Source: Dendrophyllia cribrosa (taxonomy: Eukaryota; Cnidaria; Anthozoa; Scleractinia; Dendrophylliidae). Taken from it: a stretch of 64,000 bases of DNA. Shown here one piece after another: positions 24,203 through 34,480 of the stretch (positions within the stretch are counted from its first letter, which is position 1; the number at the start of each line of letters is the position of its first letter). The stretch lies in the NCBI GenBank assembly GCA_024195265.1, contig JAJLRJ010000010.1:37606709-37670708 (forward strand), read 5' to 3'. Made by a program: the position numbers and the translations under genes. The notes beneath the pieces were generated by a model. The model was not told where the DNA came from. It saw only the letters and a list, made by a program, of their open reading frames with translations, and ran no database searches.

Positions 24203-24663
24203 TTTGATGGAGGGTTCCAGCGCGTTGGATTCAAGTTCGAGCGACTTGGCGGACGTTTTTATGGATTTCACCCTAAACAAAACCGAGCCAGATGATCGCG
24301 ATACAGAAGAGTCCTTCACCTCATGCAAGTTCACGCGAAAATCATCGAGCAGCTCCACTGCGTCCTCGCTAACGGACACGTCAAAGCAACGTTTGTCCGT
24401 CGAAAGCGAAGAAAGTGATAGCGGCGTGGGATCAAACCACTCTTCTAGCACTGAATGCGTCGTGTGCAACGATAAAGCCACGGGTTATCATTATGGTGTG
24501 TTTACGTGTGAGGGATGCAAAGGGTTTTTCAAGCGCACGGTTCAAAAGCAGTTGGAATACACCTGTAAAGGAGAAGGCAACTGCGAGGTGAATCAAATCA
24601 ACAGAAATCGATGCCAGTATTGCCGCTTTCAGAAGTGCGTCGCGCAGGGGATGCTTAAAGAAG
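24203..24663 (+). CDS. Nuclear receptor, coding exon 1: N-terminal region and DNA-binding domain
   Basis: A ligand-type transcription factor of the nuclear receptor superfamily, acting in the nucleus. The exon starts after a TTCCTTTTCTCAG acceptor; the ATG is at 24207. Residues 1-83 are a Ser/Asp/Glu-rich A/B region. Two C4 zinc fingers follow: C84, C87, C101, C104 and C120, C126, C136, C139. The P-box is CEGCKG (101-106). The exon ends GMLKE plus one base at 24663, before donor GTGCGT, and joins in phase to the exon at 26932. Counting the missing base in exon 2, the three exons give about 437 residues, a normal receptor length. By eye, the region after the second finger (EYTC, GMLKE) recalls NR3/ERR types, but CEGCKG is the box of other subfamilies. 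The subfamily is not resolved; the cnidarian NR3E group is one candidate. Confidence 0.93.
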
Positions 24664-25389
24664 GTGCGTCCCGGTTTGTTCTCATCTTGCTCATTTACTG
24701 TTACTGTTTCAATTAGCGCGAGAAAACATTTCAATGCGAGCGCGCAGTAAACATCCCACGTGTAACGACTCGGACTGGCGGCGCGACAGTAAGAAATCGC
24801 AGACAAAAAAGTCGCAAGAAATTCAACGAGTTGAATTTTGCGCGACAAAGTCAGGGCTTGTCGCGTTGCCTTTGCATGCCTGAGTGGGAGCACGTGTAAT
24901 TTTCACAGTGTACTGGCGATGCGACGTTTTCGGAACATCGCGTCGTCTATGTAGGCAAAAAAAAAAAAAAACCGCTCGTGTAGCGGCGCCTTAAGACTTC
25001 CATTTTGAATCGGGTGAAGCAAGCGCGAAACACATCGAGTGTTTGCTTTAATTTCTGCGGTCAAGTGAGTCATTTGATTTTAAAATCTACTTCCAAAACC
25101 AATGCAACTTTTTACAACAATAGTGTAGAGTTCTTTTGAAAAATGGTTGTCATTGCCTGGCTCGGTTGGTTAAGAAGTCGAGGTATTCGCGTGAACTTGC
25201 GAGCATTAAAAATTATATGATCGTAGAAGTTTGGGTGTGTCTGTTGTCAAGACTGTTTCACCGTGATTTGTATGCAAAAGCTACTCTCCCCTCCCCGGTA
25301 AAGCTGTTTTTGCTTATTATGAGAATTCTCTTGGGGTTAGGACGGTTTGCAAAAAAAAAGAAAATATTACGTTGAAAAGCAGGTAAAGA

Positions 25390-25889
25390 TACAGTACTTG
25401 CCCGCTTATAAAAACCTAGAATTTAAGAACCTGTTAGCCTAAAAATATCAATTTAGACCCCCTTTACATAAGAACCTATTTAGCCTAAAAATATCAATTT
25501 AGACCCCCTTTACATAAGAACCTATTTAGCCTAAAATTTGAAACAGGTTCTTATTTTAGAAAATGAACCTTAAAGATCTTCAGGCAAAGATAAAAGACAT
25601 GACTCTCAAAAGTACTGTAGTGAACTTAAACATGTATGTACTATAAAAATCTCAAAATTTGGTATATATACAGTACATACAGTACTGTCCAAAGGCCAGG
25701 TCGGTTTTGGCATTAAATTAATATACATGCCGCCCTTGTACCAGGCACTGGTATTATATCTTTCTTATAAAAATAAGAACCTGTTTAAGAACCTAAATAG
25801 CCTAAAACTCCTCTAAGCACCATTTATATAAGAACCTGTTTAGGCTAACTTGGAAAAACCTAGGTTCTTATAAGCGGGTAAGTACTGTA
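25390..25889. mobile_element. MITE 'TACAGTACTTGCCCGCTTATA' in intron 1
   Basis: Left TACAGTACTTGCCCGCTTAT and right ATAAGCGGGTAAGTACTGTA are inverted ends. The left flank has tandem copies of an approximately 58-bp unit (AGAACCTATTTAGCCTAAAA, ATATCAATTTAGACCCCC) at about 25430-25545, with diverged copies near the right end. Confidence 0.75.
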
Positions 25890-26280
25890 TGCCATTCTAG
25901 AAAGATTGAGTGTTTTTGTTTTAAAGTTACAAACTATTGGATTATAATTTTGAGATATTTTTTAATATGGGAAAACTGATTCTCTAGCTCTCTATCCACT
26001 GCCGCTTTTGACGATGAAACATCTATTTCTTCTCACAGAATGATAATATGGCCCTAATTTTTATTTTCATTATGACCTCATCTTTACTTTAAGTTAATTC
26101 GCTTTTGTTTACAAATTCCTATTCTTTCTGATGACAATCGACGATAGCGTTCATCCACGTCGCGTCATCAGCACGTGATTAGCACGTGATTCATAGGGGT
26201 TGCGCAAAAGCGACGCGTCAAGTTTGTAATCAGGTTACAAACTTTTATTATTTATTTATTTATTAGTATAACGCTAACTT

Positions 26281-26344
26281 TGTAGACCAACGTTTTGATC
26301 AACCAACTTCGTTGCTTCATAGCTGTACGAGAGGATCGTACCCC
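26281..26344 (+). pseudogene. Partial duplicate of receptor exon 2 start (acceptor and first codons)
   Basis: GACCAAC-TTTTGATC, CAACTTCGTTGCTTCATAG and CTGTACGAGAGGATCGTACC match 26891-26955 closely, including the splice acceptor AG. It is interrupted at 26345 by the element ending at 26737 and resumes at 26738 (GGATCGTACCCCAGGGG, AAAGACACCGGCAT) up to about 26771, then diverges from exon 2. Read through the insertion, its codons would give VREDRTPGERHRH. It lacks the rest of the exon and is presumably non-functional. Confidence 0.8.
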
Positions 26345-26737
26345 CGGGGGGGGGGGGGGGGGGTACTCTGCAAACAGCTGCATTTTGCAACCCTATTCTA
26401 GACTAAACACCGAAAAACCCTACCCTATTCTAGACCTATTCCAGACTCGCTATTTTCCAGAAACTTGTTCACTGTCACAATTATTAGTTAACAGGGGTCA
26501 GTAAAACTGCCGTACTGCTCGCCGTACCGATTTTTAAATGCCATTTGGCAGTAAACCTTGTCTAGACTAATTCTTCACGCAACTGATCAGTTTCGCGAAA
26601 AATGATACCCAATTCTAGACCAAACATCTCTGATTACTATACCCTATCCCAGACTAAACTGCCTGAAAACCATACCCTTCACAGCGGCACATACCTATAT
26701 AGCTCATATATGGGAGTACCCCCCCCCCCCCACCCCG
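26345..26737. mobile_element. Non-autonomous element with poly-G and poly-C ends, copy 2
   Basis: Same architecture as 20266-20638: a G run then GTACTC at the left, GGGAGTACC then a C run at the right. It is flanked by a perfect 12-bp duplication GGATCGTACCCC (26333-26344 and 26738-26749). The interior is rich in CCCTA(T/C)(T/C)CTAGAC motifs. It interrupts the duplicated receptor exon start. Confidence 0.8.
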
Positions 26738-26931
26738 GGATCGTACCCCAGGGGAAAGACACCGGCATTGTAAACTAAGTCCTTGAAGCATCAGCTTTGT
26801 TCCTGCTTTGGCGTGGGATACCATCATGTCCTTGGGGATAAATCTACCCACCCATACCCATTCTTGCCTCTGAATCACCTTCCTAATCTTGTAGACCAAC
26901 ACTTTGATCTATCAACTTCGTTGCTTTATAG

Positions 26932-27551
26932 CTGTACGAGAAGATCGTACTCCAGGGGGGAGACACCGGCATCGCTCCCTTCAGGATCACCGCCCTAAAA
27001 AGCCAAAGTCTCCAGAAGAAGCAACCACAAACGGGACCGCAACAGGTGGGGAGGACTGTATCGAAGGCGCTGTTACCAAACAGCTGGACACTCCCCCCAG
27101 TAAGGATGAAGTGATGGCGTTTATAGAAAAGATTCGAGAGCGCTCGACTTTGATTCCGGACATTCCCGGTCATACGATTAAGAGTGACAATGGTGCTGCG
27201 CAGGACGTCAATAAACTGATGGAGCTGGCTTACCAAGAGCTCTATCAAATCATCCAGTGGGCCAAAGATGTGCCTGGATTCAAGGAAATCGACTGGAAGA
27301 CCAAGTGTGCTTGCTCAAAGCCTGTTTCATGGATCTCCAGGTGTTGCGCTTAGCGTACAGGTCGGTAGCCTGTGATCCCATGTCCATAAGGTTTGGCCAA
27401 AATCTCATCTGTGAGAGAAAGACGGTGACGGCGTTGGGCTGGACAGAGGATCTTGTGGATACCACGCTGGAGTTTGTTGACAAGTTGCGCAGTTTGAATC
27501 TGGATCCGAACGAGTTTGCGTGTGTGTGTGCGCTAGTTTTGCTTTGTCCAG
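26932..27551 (+). CDS. Nuclear receptor, exon 2: hinge and most of the ligand-binding domain, one base missing
   Basis: The exon begins CTGTACGAGAAG after acceptor TTTATAG and continues the carboxy-terminal extension of the DNA-binding domain as AVREDRTPGGRHRHR (residues 153-167). A charged hinge follows, then the ligand-binding domain: LYQIIQWAKDVPGFKEID at 256-273 is helix 3 and the start of the family signature. The frame then shifts: the continuation LEDQVCLLKACFMDLQVLRL (helices 4-5) is in the +1 frame from about 27295. One base is lost between 27291 and 27296; restoring it makes the three exons sum to a multiple of three. Helices 6-8 follow, ending EFACVCALVLLCP and one base at 27551 before donor GTTGTG. 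The shift is either a sequencing error or a disabling mutation; all else looks intact. Confidence 0.88.
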
Positions 27552-28018
27552 GTTGTGTTGGTTTTCTTAGGTTGCGTTCACATCAATGCTTAAGCTTGTT
27601 TAAATGCTGTTTAGTTTAACAGGTTAAAAATATCTCTAAACTTCCGTTATATTGGAATAAAATATTTTCCTGTACTTTGTTGATTCCATTCTAGGTAAGC
27701 TGAATGTGAAATCTTAGGCCAAAACAAACATCAGTTTTCCATAACCTAACCCTGAAAATCTTTCCCCTTTTTCGGACTAAGAAAACATACAGACCCAAAT
27801 GATAAATCTATTCCCAATATCAGACCAAAATGGCTAATATACGCTTTAGGGCCGCAAAAAGCCACGGTCCAAGACTTTCCAAGATGATGTTTTCAAAATG
27901 TAGTTTTCTTTGTCGTTGTATTCTGACGTAGACAAAAAATAGAATCCTGAGAAAACAACTCCGATAATCCTTCAAGTGTCCTCCAGAAAACTGATATAAA
28001 TCAATTGCATTTCCACAG
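27552..28018 (+). other. Nuclear receptor intron 2
   Basis: A 467-bp intron with donor GTTGTG and acceptor TTTCCACAG. The section at about 27720-27860 (CCTAACCCTGAAAATCTTTC, CTATTCCCAATATCAGACCA) resembles the interior of the poly-G/poly-C elements, so it is probably an old fragment of that family. Confidence 0.7.
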
Positions 28019-28254
28019 ATACACCCGAGCTAAAAAACAAAAAAGTTGTCACGCAGCTACAATCCGAAGTAAACAGTCGCTTGCGTGACCTCCACGTTGC
28101 TCTACCCACAGAAAACAAACCGCCTTGGCAAGTGTGTTGCTTTGTCTTCCTACTCTCCGCTTGTTTCAGCGGGAAAGCACTGGAAAATTACGTAGCCCTA
28201 GAGTTCTTCGGCAAGTTGGATATGCCGCCATTAGTGGCAGAGCTGTTGGAGTAA
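28019..28254 (+). CDS. Nuclear receptor, last exon: end of ligand-binding domain and AF-2
   Basis: After TTTCCACAG the frame from exon 2 (one base plus AT gives Asp) continues DTPELKNKKVVTQLQSEVNS, then about 57 residues to a TAA at 28252-28254. The order fits helices 9-12. The last residues, MPPLVAELLE, hold the AF-2 coactivator motif (hydrophobic pair, any residue, Glu, hydrophobic pair). The presence of AF-2 suggests a receptor able to switch on transcription. The usual LL.LP helix 10 segment reads CCFVFLLSACFSGKALENYV here, which is atypical. The duplicated locus begins 66 bases after the stop, so this gene is outside it. Confidence 0.88.
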
Positions 28255-28466
28255 GGTTAGCGTGACAGTGTGACTCAAGAAAGAGTGGTTGGCGTGACAA
28301 GAGATTCTCGCAATCTCGACTGGAACAGATATTGTTGTGCTCGTAAAGGAGCTTATAAGCAACTTTAATATTATATCTGATAGGTTTTATTGGGGATTGC
28401 CGAAGGCGCACGATGATAAGGGGTTTAACAGGAGAGCTGTGCTGCGTGAAGGTAGTAAATCAGCAT

Positions 28467-29035
28467 CCCTTGAACTCCTAAGGGTGATCAAAGTCAACAT
28501 TCAAGAAAATGATAAATTATGTTTTGTAGAATATTGGAAAACAAACAGTGCCATAGGAAAGTACTGCTCAAGAGCTTTCATTTGAATGGTGACACTTTAG
28601 AATTTCATCCACAAACTCAAAAGTTAGAACCACCTTGTACAACATAATAAACAGTACAATAGGAACGTACTGCTCAGTAGCTTTCATTTAATGGTCACAC
28701 TTTAGGATTTCATCCACAGAATCAAAAGTTAGAACCACCTTGTACAGCATAATAAACAGCACCACAGGAAAGTACTACTCAATAGCTTTCATTTGAATGG
28801 TCAGACCTTAGCATTTCATCCACAGGCTCAAAAAGTCAGAACCACCTTGTACAGCGTAATAAACAGTGCCACAGGAAAGTACTGCTCAGTAGCTTTCATT
28901 TGAATGGTCACAATTTAGGATTTCATCCACAGACTCAAACGTTAGAACCACCTTGTAAAGCATAACTAACCGTCGCAATGGAAAGTCCTGCTAGAGATCA
29001 CATACCAAAGGTTTCATCCTAGGAGTTAAGGGTCA
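28467..29035. repeat. Array of the 88/106-bp family, locus copy 1
   Basis: About five units of roughly 105 bases: GTACTGCTCAGTAGCTTTCA, TTTGAATGGTCACA, GGATTTCATCCACAGACTCA, AAAGTTAGAACCACCTTGTA, AGCATAATAAACAG. The outer ends CCCTTGAACTCCTA and TAGGAGTTAAGGGT are inverted. The same array is at 49738-50306. Confidence 0.85.
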
Positions 29036-29585
29036 TTTAAAATTAAGTTAAAACAATGTTTCCGTTAAAAAAATATTGTTTCGACCAAACAGAAGAAAAC
29101 GAAATTTGACGATTTTCTGAAAGAATGATTTAAAATATGATCGACCAATTACAACCAGAAGTTTATACATCTACAGTAAAGCTCTGTGAACACAACAAAT
29201 TTAAATATATGTGAGGAACCTAGTTCAACGAAAAGCAATTTTATTTTATATTGTGTAATTTTTAATCAAATCAGTAGTTGTAAAAAGATATCAGTAAAGT
29301 AAAGATGATTAGAGATTCGAATAGATTCCGTTCCGCGTAAATAAGATTTAAAATGTGTTTAAGACATGCGCAGTAGAAAAGACCTTGCCCCGTAAATTGT
29401 GCGTCTTCATGTTTAATAGCTCTCCCAAGACTTAGTTGTCAATAAAAAAAAAACAGGTTCAAAGCCAGTCAAACTGGAAATTCTGGCTGCCCCGTTGTGG
29501 TAGTTTTCTGTAGGTTAAACTCCCCGTATGATCACGGTGTATCTAGCTGTTCAGCAAGTCATGTTAATGACTACAGTGTTTTGAC

Positions 29586-29801
29586 TTAACCCTTTCATTC
29601 CCAGAGTCAATTATGGAGGACATGTAGTGCAGTTCTAACTTTCAAGTCTGTGGACACAATCCTATGGTGTGTGACCATTCAAATGAAACCTCTTCAGCAG
29701 TACTTTCGCATGGTACCATTTGTTTTTTAATATTTTACAAATGAAATTTGGGATTTTTCTTGAATTTTGATGTTTGGCACTCTTGGAAGTGAAAGGGTTA
29801 A
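29586..29801 (-). mobile_element. Complete single-unit TTAA MITE of the 88/106-bp family
   Basis: It starts TTAACCCTTTCATTCCCAGA and ends CTTGGAAGTGAAAGGGTTAA (inverted, TTAA at both tips). Exactly one core unit lies between (AAGTCTGTGGACACAATCC, CAAATGAAACCTCTTCAGC). This copy shows what the full element looks like. Same in copy 2 at 50859-51072. Confidence 0.8.
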
Positions 29802-30211
29802 AAGGGAGAAATTACTCTAGCCTGCCCATCAAATGCGTTTCTTGAGCTGTATGGTGCTGCCAGGTGAGTCCGTTACAACGCTCCAGCTCGTAAGGGTTGT
29901 AGGTTTTTTATTTGTTGGCCTTGAATTACAGGCGTACTCAACGAAATGTTTTGGTTAAAAGCTGTTCGGAATGCCGCCCTTATTCATCTTAAAACATTCC
30001 AAATTAATTGGACTGAAACTAAAGTTTTCTTTAGCAAAATGTCGCCTCAAACTTCGTTATCATCGGAAAATGTAACACCTTTTGTTTTTCGTCGAAATAA
30101 AAATGTCGTTTTAGGTAGATAATAAAGTCGGCTATGATTTTCGGGAGGAGAGATGCAGTTTGTAAATTCATGTGATAAGAGTCTACAATTTCTGCCGCTG
30201 GAATATTCACC

Positions 30212-30612
30212 TTAAAGGGACACTGTCCGACTGAAATATCGTGTTTTCGTTTTTAGCCAGGAGCTTGCTTTAAGCTTACTTTATTATCTTGAAATTGGAA
30301 GAAACCATCACCAAAAGTGATAGAAGCAAAGAAATATGAACTAAACATACAAAATAACGGCTAGAAAAGTCAATATTTCACAAGAATGGCAGGTTTGATT
30401 TCTTGACCGCCTGTCGATAAATCAGATTTCATGAACTGTATATCCACTTCAATTCTTGTAATCCTGCACTTTGTCTCCAAACTACTGCTTTTGTTTTGCT
30501 CTATAGAATCTTTCTATCCAACTTAGTTGTATATTTAGTGGCGTTTGGCGATATAACGTGGAAATAAGCTAAGCGAAATATTGCCTTTTTGGGCGTGACA
30601 GTGTCCCTTTAA
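30212..30612. mobile_element. TTAA MITE 'AGGGACACTGTC', locus copy 1
   Basis: TTAA then AGGGACACTGTC at the left; GACAGTGTCCCT then TTAA at the right. TTAA duplication suggests piggyBac-type mobilisation. No coding capacity. The body matches 3241-3503. Copy 2: 51484-51885. Confidence 0.85.
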
Positions 30613-30666
30613 AGCCAAAACAAAAAAGATCATCAAACTATATTAGCTTTCACACTGTAGTTTTCT

Positions 30667-30876
30667 TTAACCCTTTAAGCCCTAACAGTGATCAGCATCA
30701 AATTTCTCCTTGTAATATCAGTGCCTTATCAATCAAAACGGTCATGAGAATTAAGGACATAATCACGCAAGATGAATTCTCTTGATATCCAAACAATTTC
30801 TCCCCACTACTCTATAGGAAATGTATAGCGACAGGAAATGAGAATTAAATTTTGATATTAGGGCTTAAAGGGTTAA
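30667..30876. mobile_element. TTAA MITE 'CCCTTTAAGCCCTAA', locus copy 1
   Basis: TTAACCCTTTAAGCCCTAAC at the left is inverted as TTAGGGCTTAAAGGGTTAA at the right. The tip sequence resembles the ends of the 88/106-bp family (TTAACCCTTT), but the interior differs. Copy 2: 51933-52142. Confidence 0.8.
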
Positions 30877-31395
30877 AGGCTCTAAAATGATCTGAAAAAA
30901 AAAGTACAACGCCATTCCAAGCGTTTTCCTAAGCATTCATTGTTGGGTGTCCTGTGCATTCCTGGTTGGGTACGCCTGAGTATCTGCCCGGAATAGGTGG
31001 TCAATTCTTGATACTAGAAAAATGTTCTTTATTTTTAAACAAGTCCTATAAAAAATCGTTTTGCATTGGACCTCGATAAAGCTAATTAAGTTTCCGAGTT
31101 CTCTCTGTTGAGCTGTTGTCCTCTACCAAGAGAAAATTATCTTGCCTCTACAGGAAAAAAAAAAGTTACCTTGACTTGTCTTTTAAAATATATCGTTTAT
31201 GGTAAAAAAAAACACTTAAACCGTTACCGCATTGGCTCTCGCTAAACCTTTTGATTAAGGCACCATCCACAGCAATGCGTTTTCGTTTGAAAATGCAGAA
31301 ATGTTTATGCGTTTTGACTTATCTTCAACACTAACACCGAAAACTGATCTTTTTATTACGCTCTCTTGAGTGGATAAATGTGAAAACGCCGTCTA
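30877..31395. other. Intergenic stretch, no gene seen
   Basis: AT-rich sequence without supported coding or recognised repeat. From about 31262 a segment with GCGTTTTCGTTTGAAAATGC begins; its complement-like partners near 31720-31775 suggest it is the outer shell of an older element into which the MITE at 31396 inserted. Confidence 0.35.
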
Positions 31396-31578
31396 TACAC
31401 CGTATTCCAAAATGGCGGCCATTTTATTATTCTTTTATATCCATGTAAATTAGCCCTCTTGGCCTCGTCAGCATGTGCAAAATACAAAAGAATTTTCAAG
31501 CGAAAATGAGGCCAAGAGGGCTAATTAACATGTATATAAAAGAATAATAAATTGGCCGCCATTTTGGAATAAGGTGTA
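31396..31578. mobile_element. Foldback MITE 'TACACCGTATTCCAAAATGG', locus copy 1
   Basis: Left TACACCGTATTCCAAAATGG and right CCATTTTGGAATAAGGTGTA are inverted. Arms extend about 75 bp each (AATTAGCCCTCTTGGCCTC / GAGGCCAAGAGGGCTAATT) around a short loop. Copy 2: 52662-52844. Confidence 0.8.
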
Positions 31579-31875
31579 TGCGTTTTAGGGTGGGTGGAGT
31601 AAACGGATCTTTTCTCAAAAGCTGACGGTGTGTTCAAAAAGAACAGTTCTCGCTTGAATTTCTATGCAAATATATGCTTTTTCAAATGAAAACGCACAAG
31701 TATGGAGAGAAAACTGTTGATACGTTTTTGATGCGAAAATGCCCGTTTTGAAATTAAAACGGATTAGTGTGTACATAACTTACGGTGGTAATTTTTTTGC
31801 TGGTTTCCAAATGTTGGTTTTCCATACTTCTTGGCCAAAGAGCCTACAGCGTGCACGTGCAATTTGAGTTTGTGT

Positions 31876-32499
31876 CAATTCCAAGAAAAATCCCGAATTT
31901 CATGTTGTAAAATATTGAAAAACAAATGGTACCATGCAAAAGTACTACTAATTTGTAAAGAGGTTTCATTTGAATGGTCGCACCGTAGGATTTTGTCGAC
32001 GGACTCAAAAGTTAGAACAAATGGTACCATGCAAAAGTACTACTGAAGAGGTTTCATTTGAATGGTCACACCATAAGATTTCATCCACAGACTCAAAAGT
32101 TAGAACAAATGGTACCATGCAAAAGTACTGCTGAAGAGGTTTCATTTGAATGGTCACACCATAGGATTTCATCCACAGGCTCAAAAGTTAGAACAAATGG
32201 TACCATGCAAAAGTACTGCTGAAGAGGTTTCATTTGAATGGTCACACCATAGGATTTCATCCACAGACTCAAAAGTTAGAACAAATGGTACCATGCAAAA
32301 GTACTACTGAAGAGGTTTCATTTGAATGGTCACACCATAAGATTTCATCCACAGACTCAAAAGTTAGAACAAATGGTACCATGCAAAAGTACTGCTGAAG
32401 AGGTTTCATTTGAATGGTCACACCATAGGATTTCATCCACAGACTCAAAAGTTAGAACTACTCTACTTGTCTCCATAATTGACTCTGAGAGTAACAGGT
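31876..32499 (-). repeat. Tandem array, 88-bp units, locus copy 1
   Basis: ACAAATGGTACC recurs at 31922, 32017, 32105, 32193, 32281 and 32369. The last four spacings are exactly 88 bases; the first is 95 because of a short insertion. The units are nearly identical, differing at a few alternating sites (CTACTGAAG/CTGCTGAAG, ATAAGA/ATAGGA), which implies recent two-unit expansion. Copy 2: 53142-53765. Confidence 0.92.
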
Positions 32500-34017
32500 A
32501 AATAAGTCTTCCAGACTCAAAAAGCGCCGGACAGAGTCCTCAACAAAGTTCTCAATTTTAATACGCTTTGAATGGTTACTAAACAGTCAAAACCTTTAGC
32601 GAGAGTTCGTTACACAGAAGTTGTAATAAATATATATTGTATCTTATACTTTTGAAATAATTTAAGTCATAGTTTAAAACTATAGTGTTATCTATCCGGC
32701 CGCCATGTTGGATTGCGCGAGTTTGTGGGGTCTGCTTCTTTGTATAAAAACCCGAGTTCTATTTTATTGTTATTATGTTTTTATACGAATACATAGCAAC
32801 CCCTGCGATAAAGTTCGAGTCACAGACAACCTCGTTTTCAGGTTCTCTCTTTTCTCTGGAGATCAATGAAAGAAGAGAGACCTTGAACGCGAGGTTGATC
32901 CACTGTTGTTTGCACAAAACCGTCACCAGGCAATGCGCGAATAAGCGTTGCGTGACTACGCTTGACGTGACAACTCCACAAAACGGAGACTATAATCAAT
33001 ATGGCGGCCGAAAACGTTTGTGAAAGAAGAGAGTCTCCCTAGAAGTTTTATCGTTATTCAACTTATTCTTTTAAAAATGGAATCGTTTATGCATCACTAG
33101 GACTACAAAGTGATATTAAATGTTTAAAATATGGAAATGTTAGATGGTTAAGTTGTGAAGTTCGTTTTTCTGGTATCACAGGGAAGATAGATAAAGATGA
33201 AGAAAGACGAGGTTTATGCCCCATGCCTCGATGAAAATATTAAACTAAGAAGAAAGCCGACATATTACTGCGCCTTTCAATAACACGCCAAACACAAATC
33301 CAACTAAGGTTTACATTTTACGCTGCCGTCAATAATAATTATAGCGACAAACATTGGACCCCTGAAAACAGAAACTGACAAAATGGATCGAAATCCACCA
33401 ATCACAACCCCCAACATGACCCGCCCATGAAGTTTTAAGGTGTTTAAATATAACCTAAGGTATTTGGATGGTATAAAATTCATTTCAGACCAAAATATTA
33501 TTTCATCAAGTCTTGTAGACATAAATTTTAATAACATTTTAAAATTGTTTTGTTTTTGCTGTATTTTAACACCTTTAAACTTCACCCGAAATTCTCTCGA
33601 AAACGCTTCCATAGAAATTTGTAAAATTTTGTAGACCTTAAGACAAGTATGTCAGGTCGAACATGCAGGTAGCGTTTTCCAAAATTATTTCTTGGTGACA
33701 AGAAATTCGGTCTCAAGTTAAATGGGAGATGACGTCATAACGTTGCTATGGCAACTCCGATTTCCATTTAACGCACCCCATCCGAAACTTTAATCTTTCA
33801 CTAGTACTCCAATGAGCGTAGAGTATTTTGTCACGTGACACGCGATGAAATGGCGGCTTTGGAGATTATTCCAAGCGATTGGTAGCTGTGTTTGTTTTCT
33901 AGCAATCTGAAACGGCTGTTCAAACGAAACGAAGACATTTCATTATGTTTTACACGACAAAAACTCTAGGATTTTTGGAGCATTCTCGGCAGCCTTGTTC
34001 AAGAGAGAGAGAGACCA
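32500..34017. other. Stretch without a supported gene
   Basis: AT-rich sequence with isolated GC motifs such as GGCCGCCATGTTGG and CACGTGACACGCG. A 102-codon minus-strand frame at 33304-33612 (copy 2: 54571-54879) is hydrophobic near its C-terminus and identical in both copies, but has no family likeness or gene context. Identity between copies is uninformative, as everything here is near-identical. Confidence 0.4.
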
Positions 34018-34480
34018 TTAAAGTGCCTATCACCCCTAGAAAGTTATTTTCAGAATCAACTCTATGTACAGTGAATAGTTGAATGCTAAAATATTTCTGG
34101 TTTTGAACGTCGCGTTTGTGAGTTATAGAGATTTGAATTTACAAAATGCTAATTAGATGACGTCAACCCGGGAATTTGCCATTATTTCTACACCAATTTA
34201 CAATGCGTAGTTTGCAGCTTGAGGATAATTAATTTGATAAATGCTAAAAATAAACTGTGGATAGTCGATTGATTCGTAAAAAAAATTACTTGGAGGTGTA
34301 AACAAGTAGTTGTTAATAAATGATTCCCGGGTTGACGTCATCTAATTAGCATTTTGTAAATTCAAATCTCTGTAACTCGCAAACGCGACGTTCAAAACCA
34401 GAAATATTTTACCATTCAACTATTCAATGTACATAGAGTTGATTCTGAAAATAACTTTCTAGGGGTGATAGGCACTTTAA
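34018..34480. mobile_element. Long-arm TTAA foldback MITE, locus copy 1
   Basis: TTAAAGTGCCTATCACCCCT at the left is inverted at the right. Arms of about 145 bp include GATGACGTCAACCCGGGAA and its complement. TTAA at both tips (34018-34021 and 34477-34480). Copy 2: 55286-55749. Confidence 0.85.

Larger units (their letters stand above)
24664..26931 (+). other. Nuclear receptor intron 1
   Basis: A 2.27-kb intron with donor GTGCGT and acceptor TTGCTTTATAG. It contains a GC-rich stretch at about 24715-24995 with CGACAAG/CTTGTCG-type short inverted blocks and an A run at 24959-24972, the MITE at 25390-25889, a partial duplicate of the exon 2 start at 26281-26344 plus 26738-26775, and the poly-G/poly-C element inside that duplicate. 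Confidence 0.8.

Noticed and set aside
33304..33612. 102-codon minus-strand frame, identical in both locus copies (54571-54879)
   Set aside because: No recognisable domain, no gene context, and identity between copies is expected because the whole locus is near-identical.
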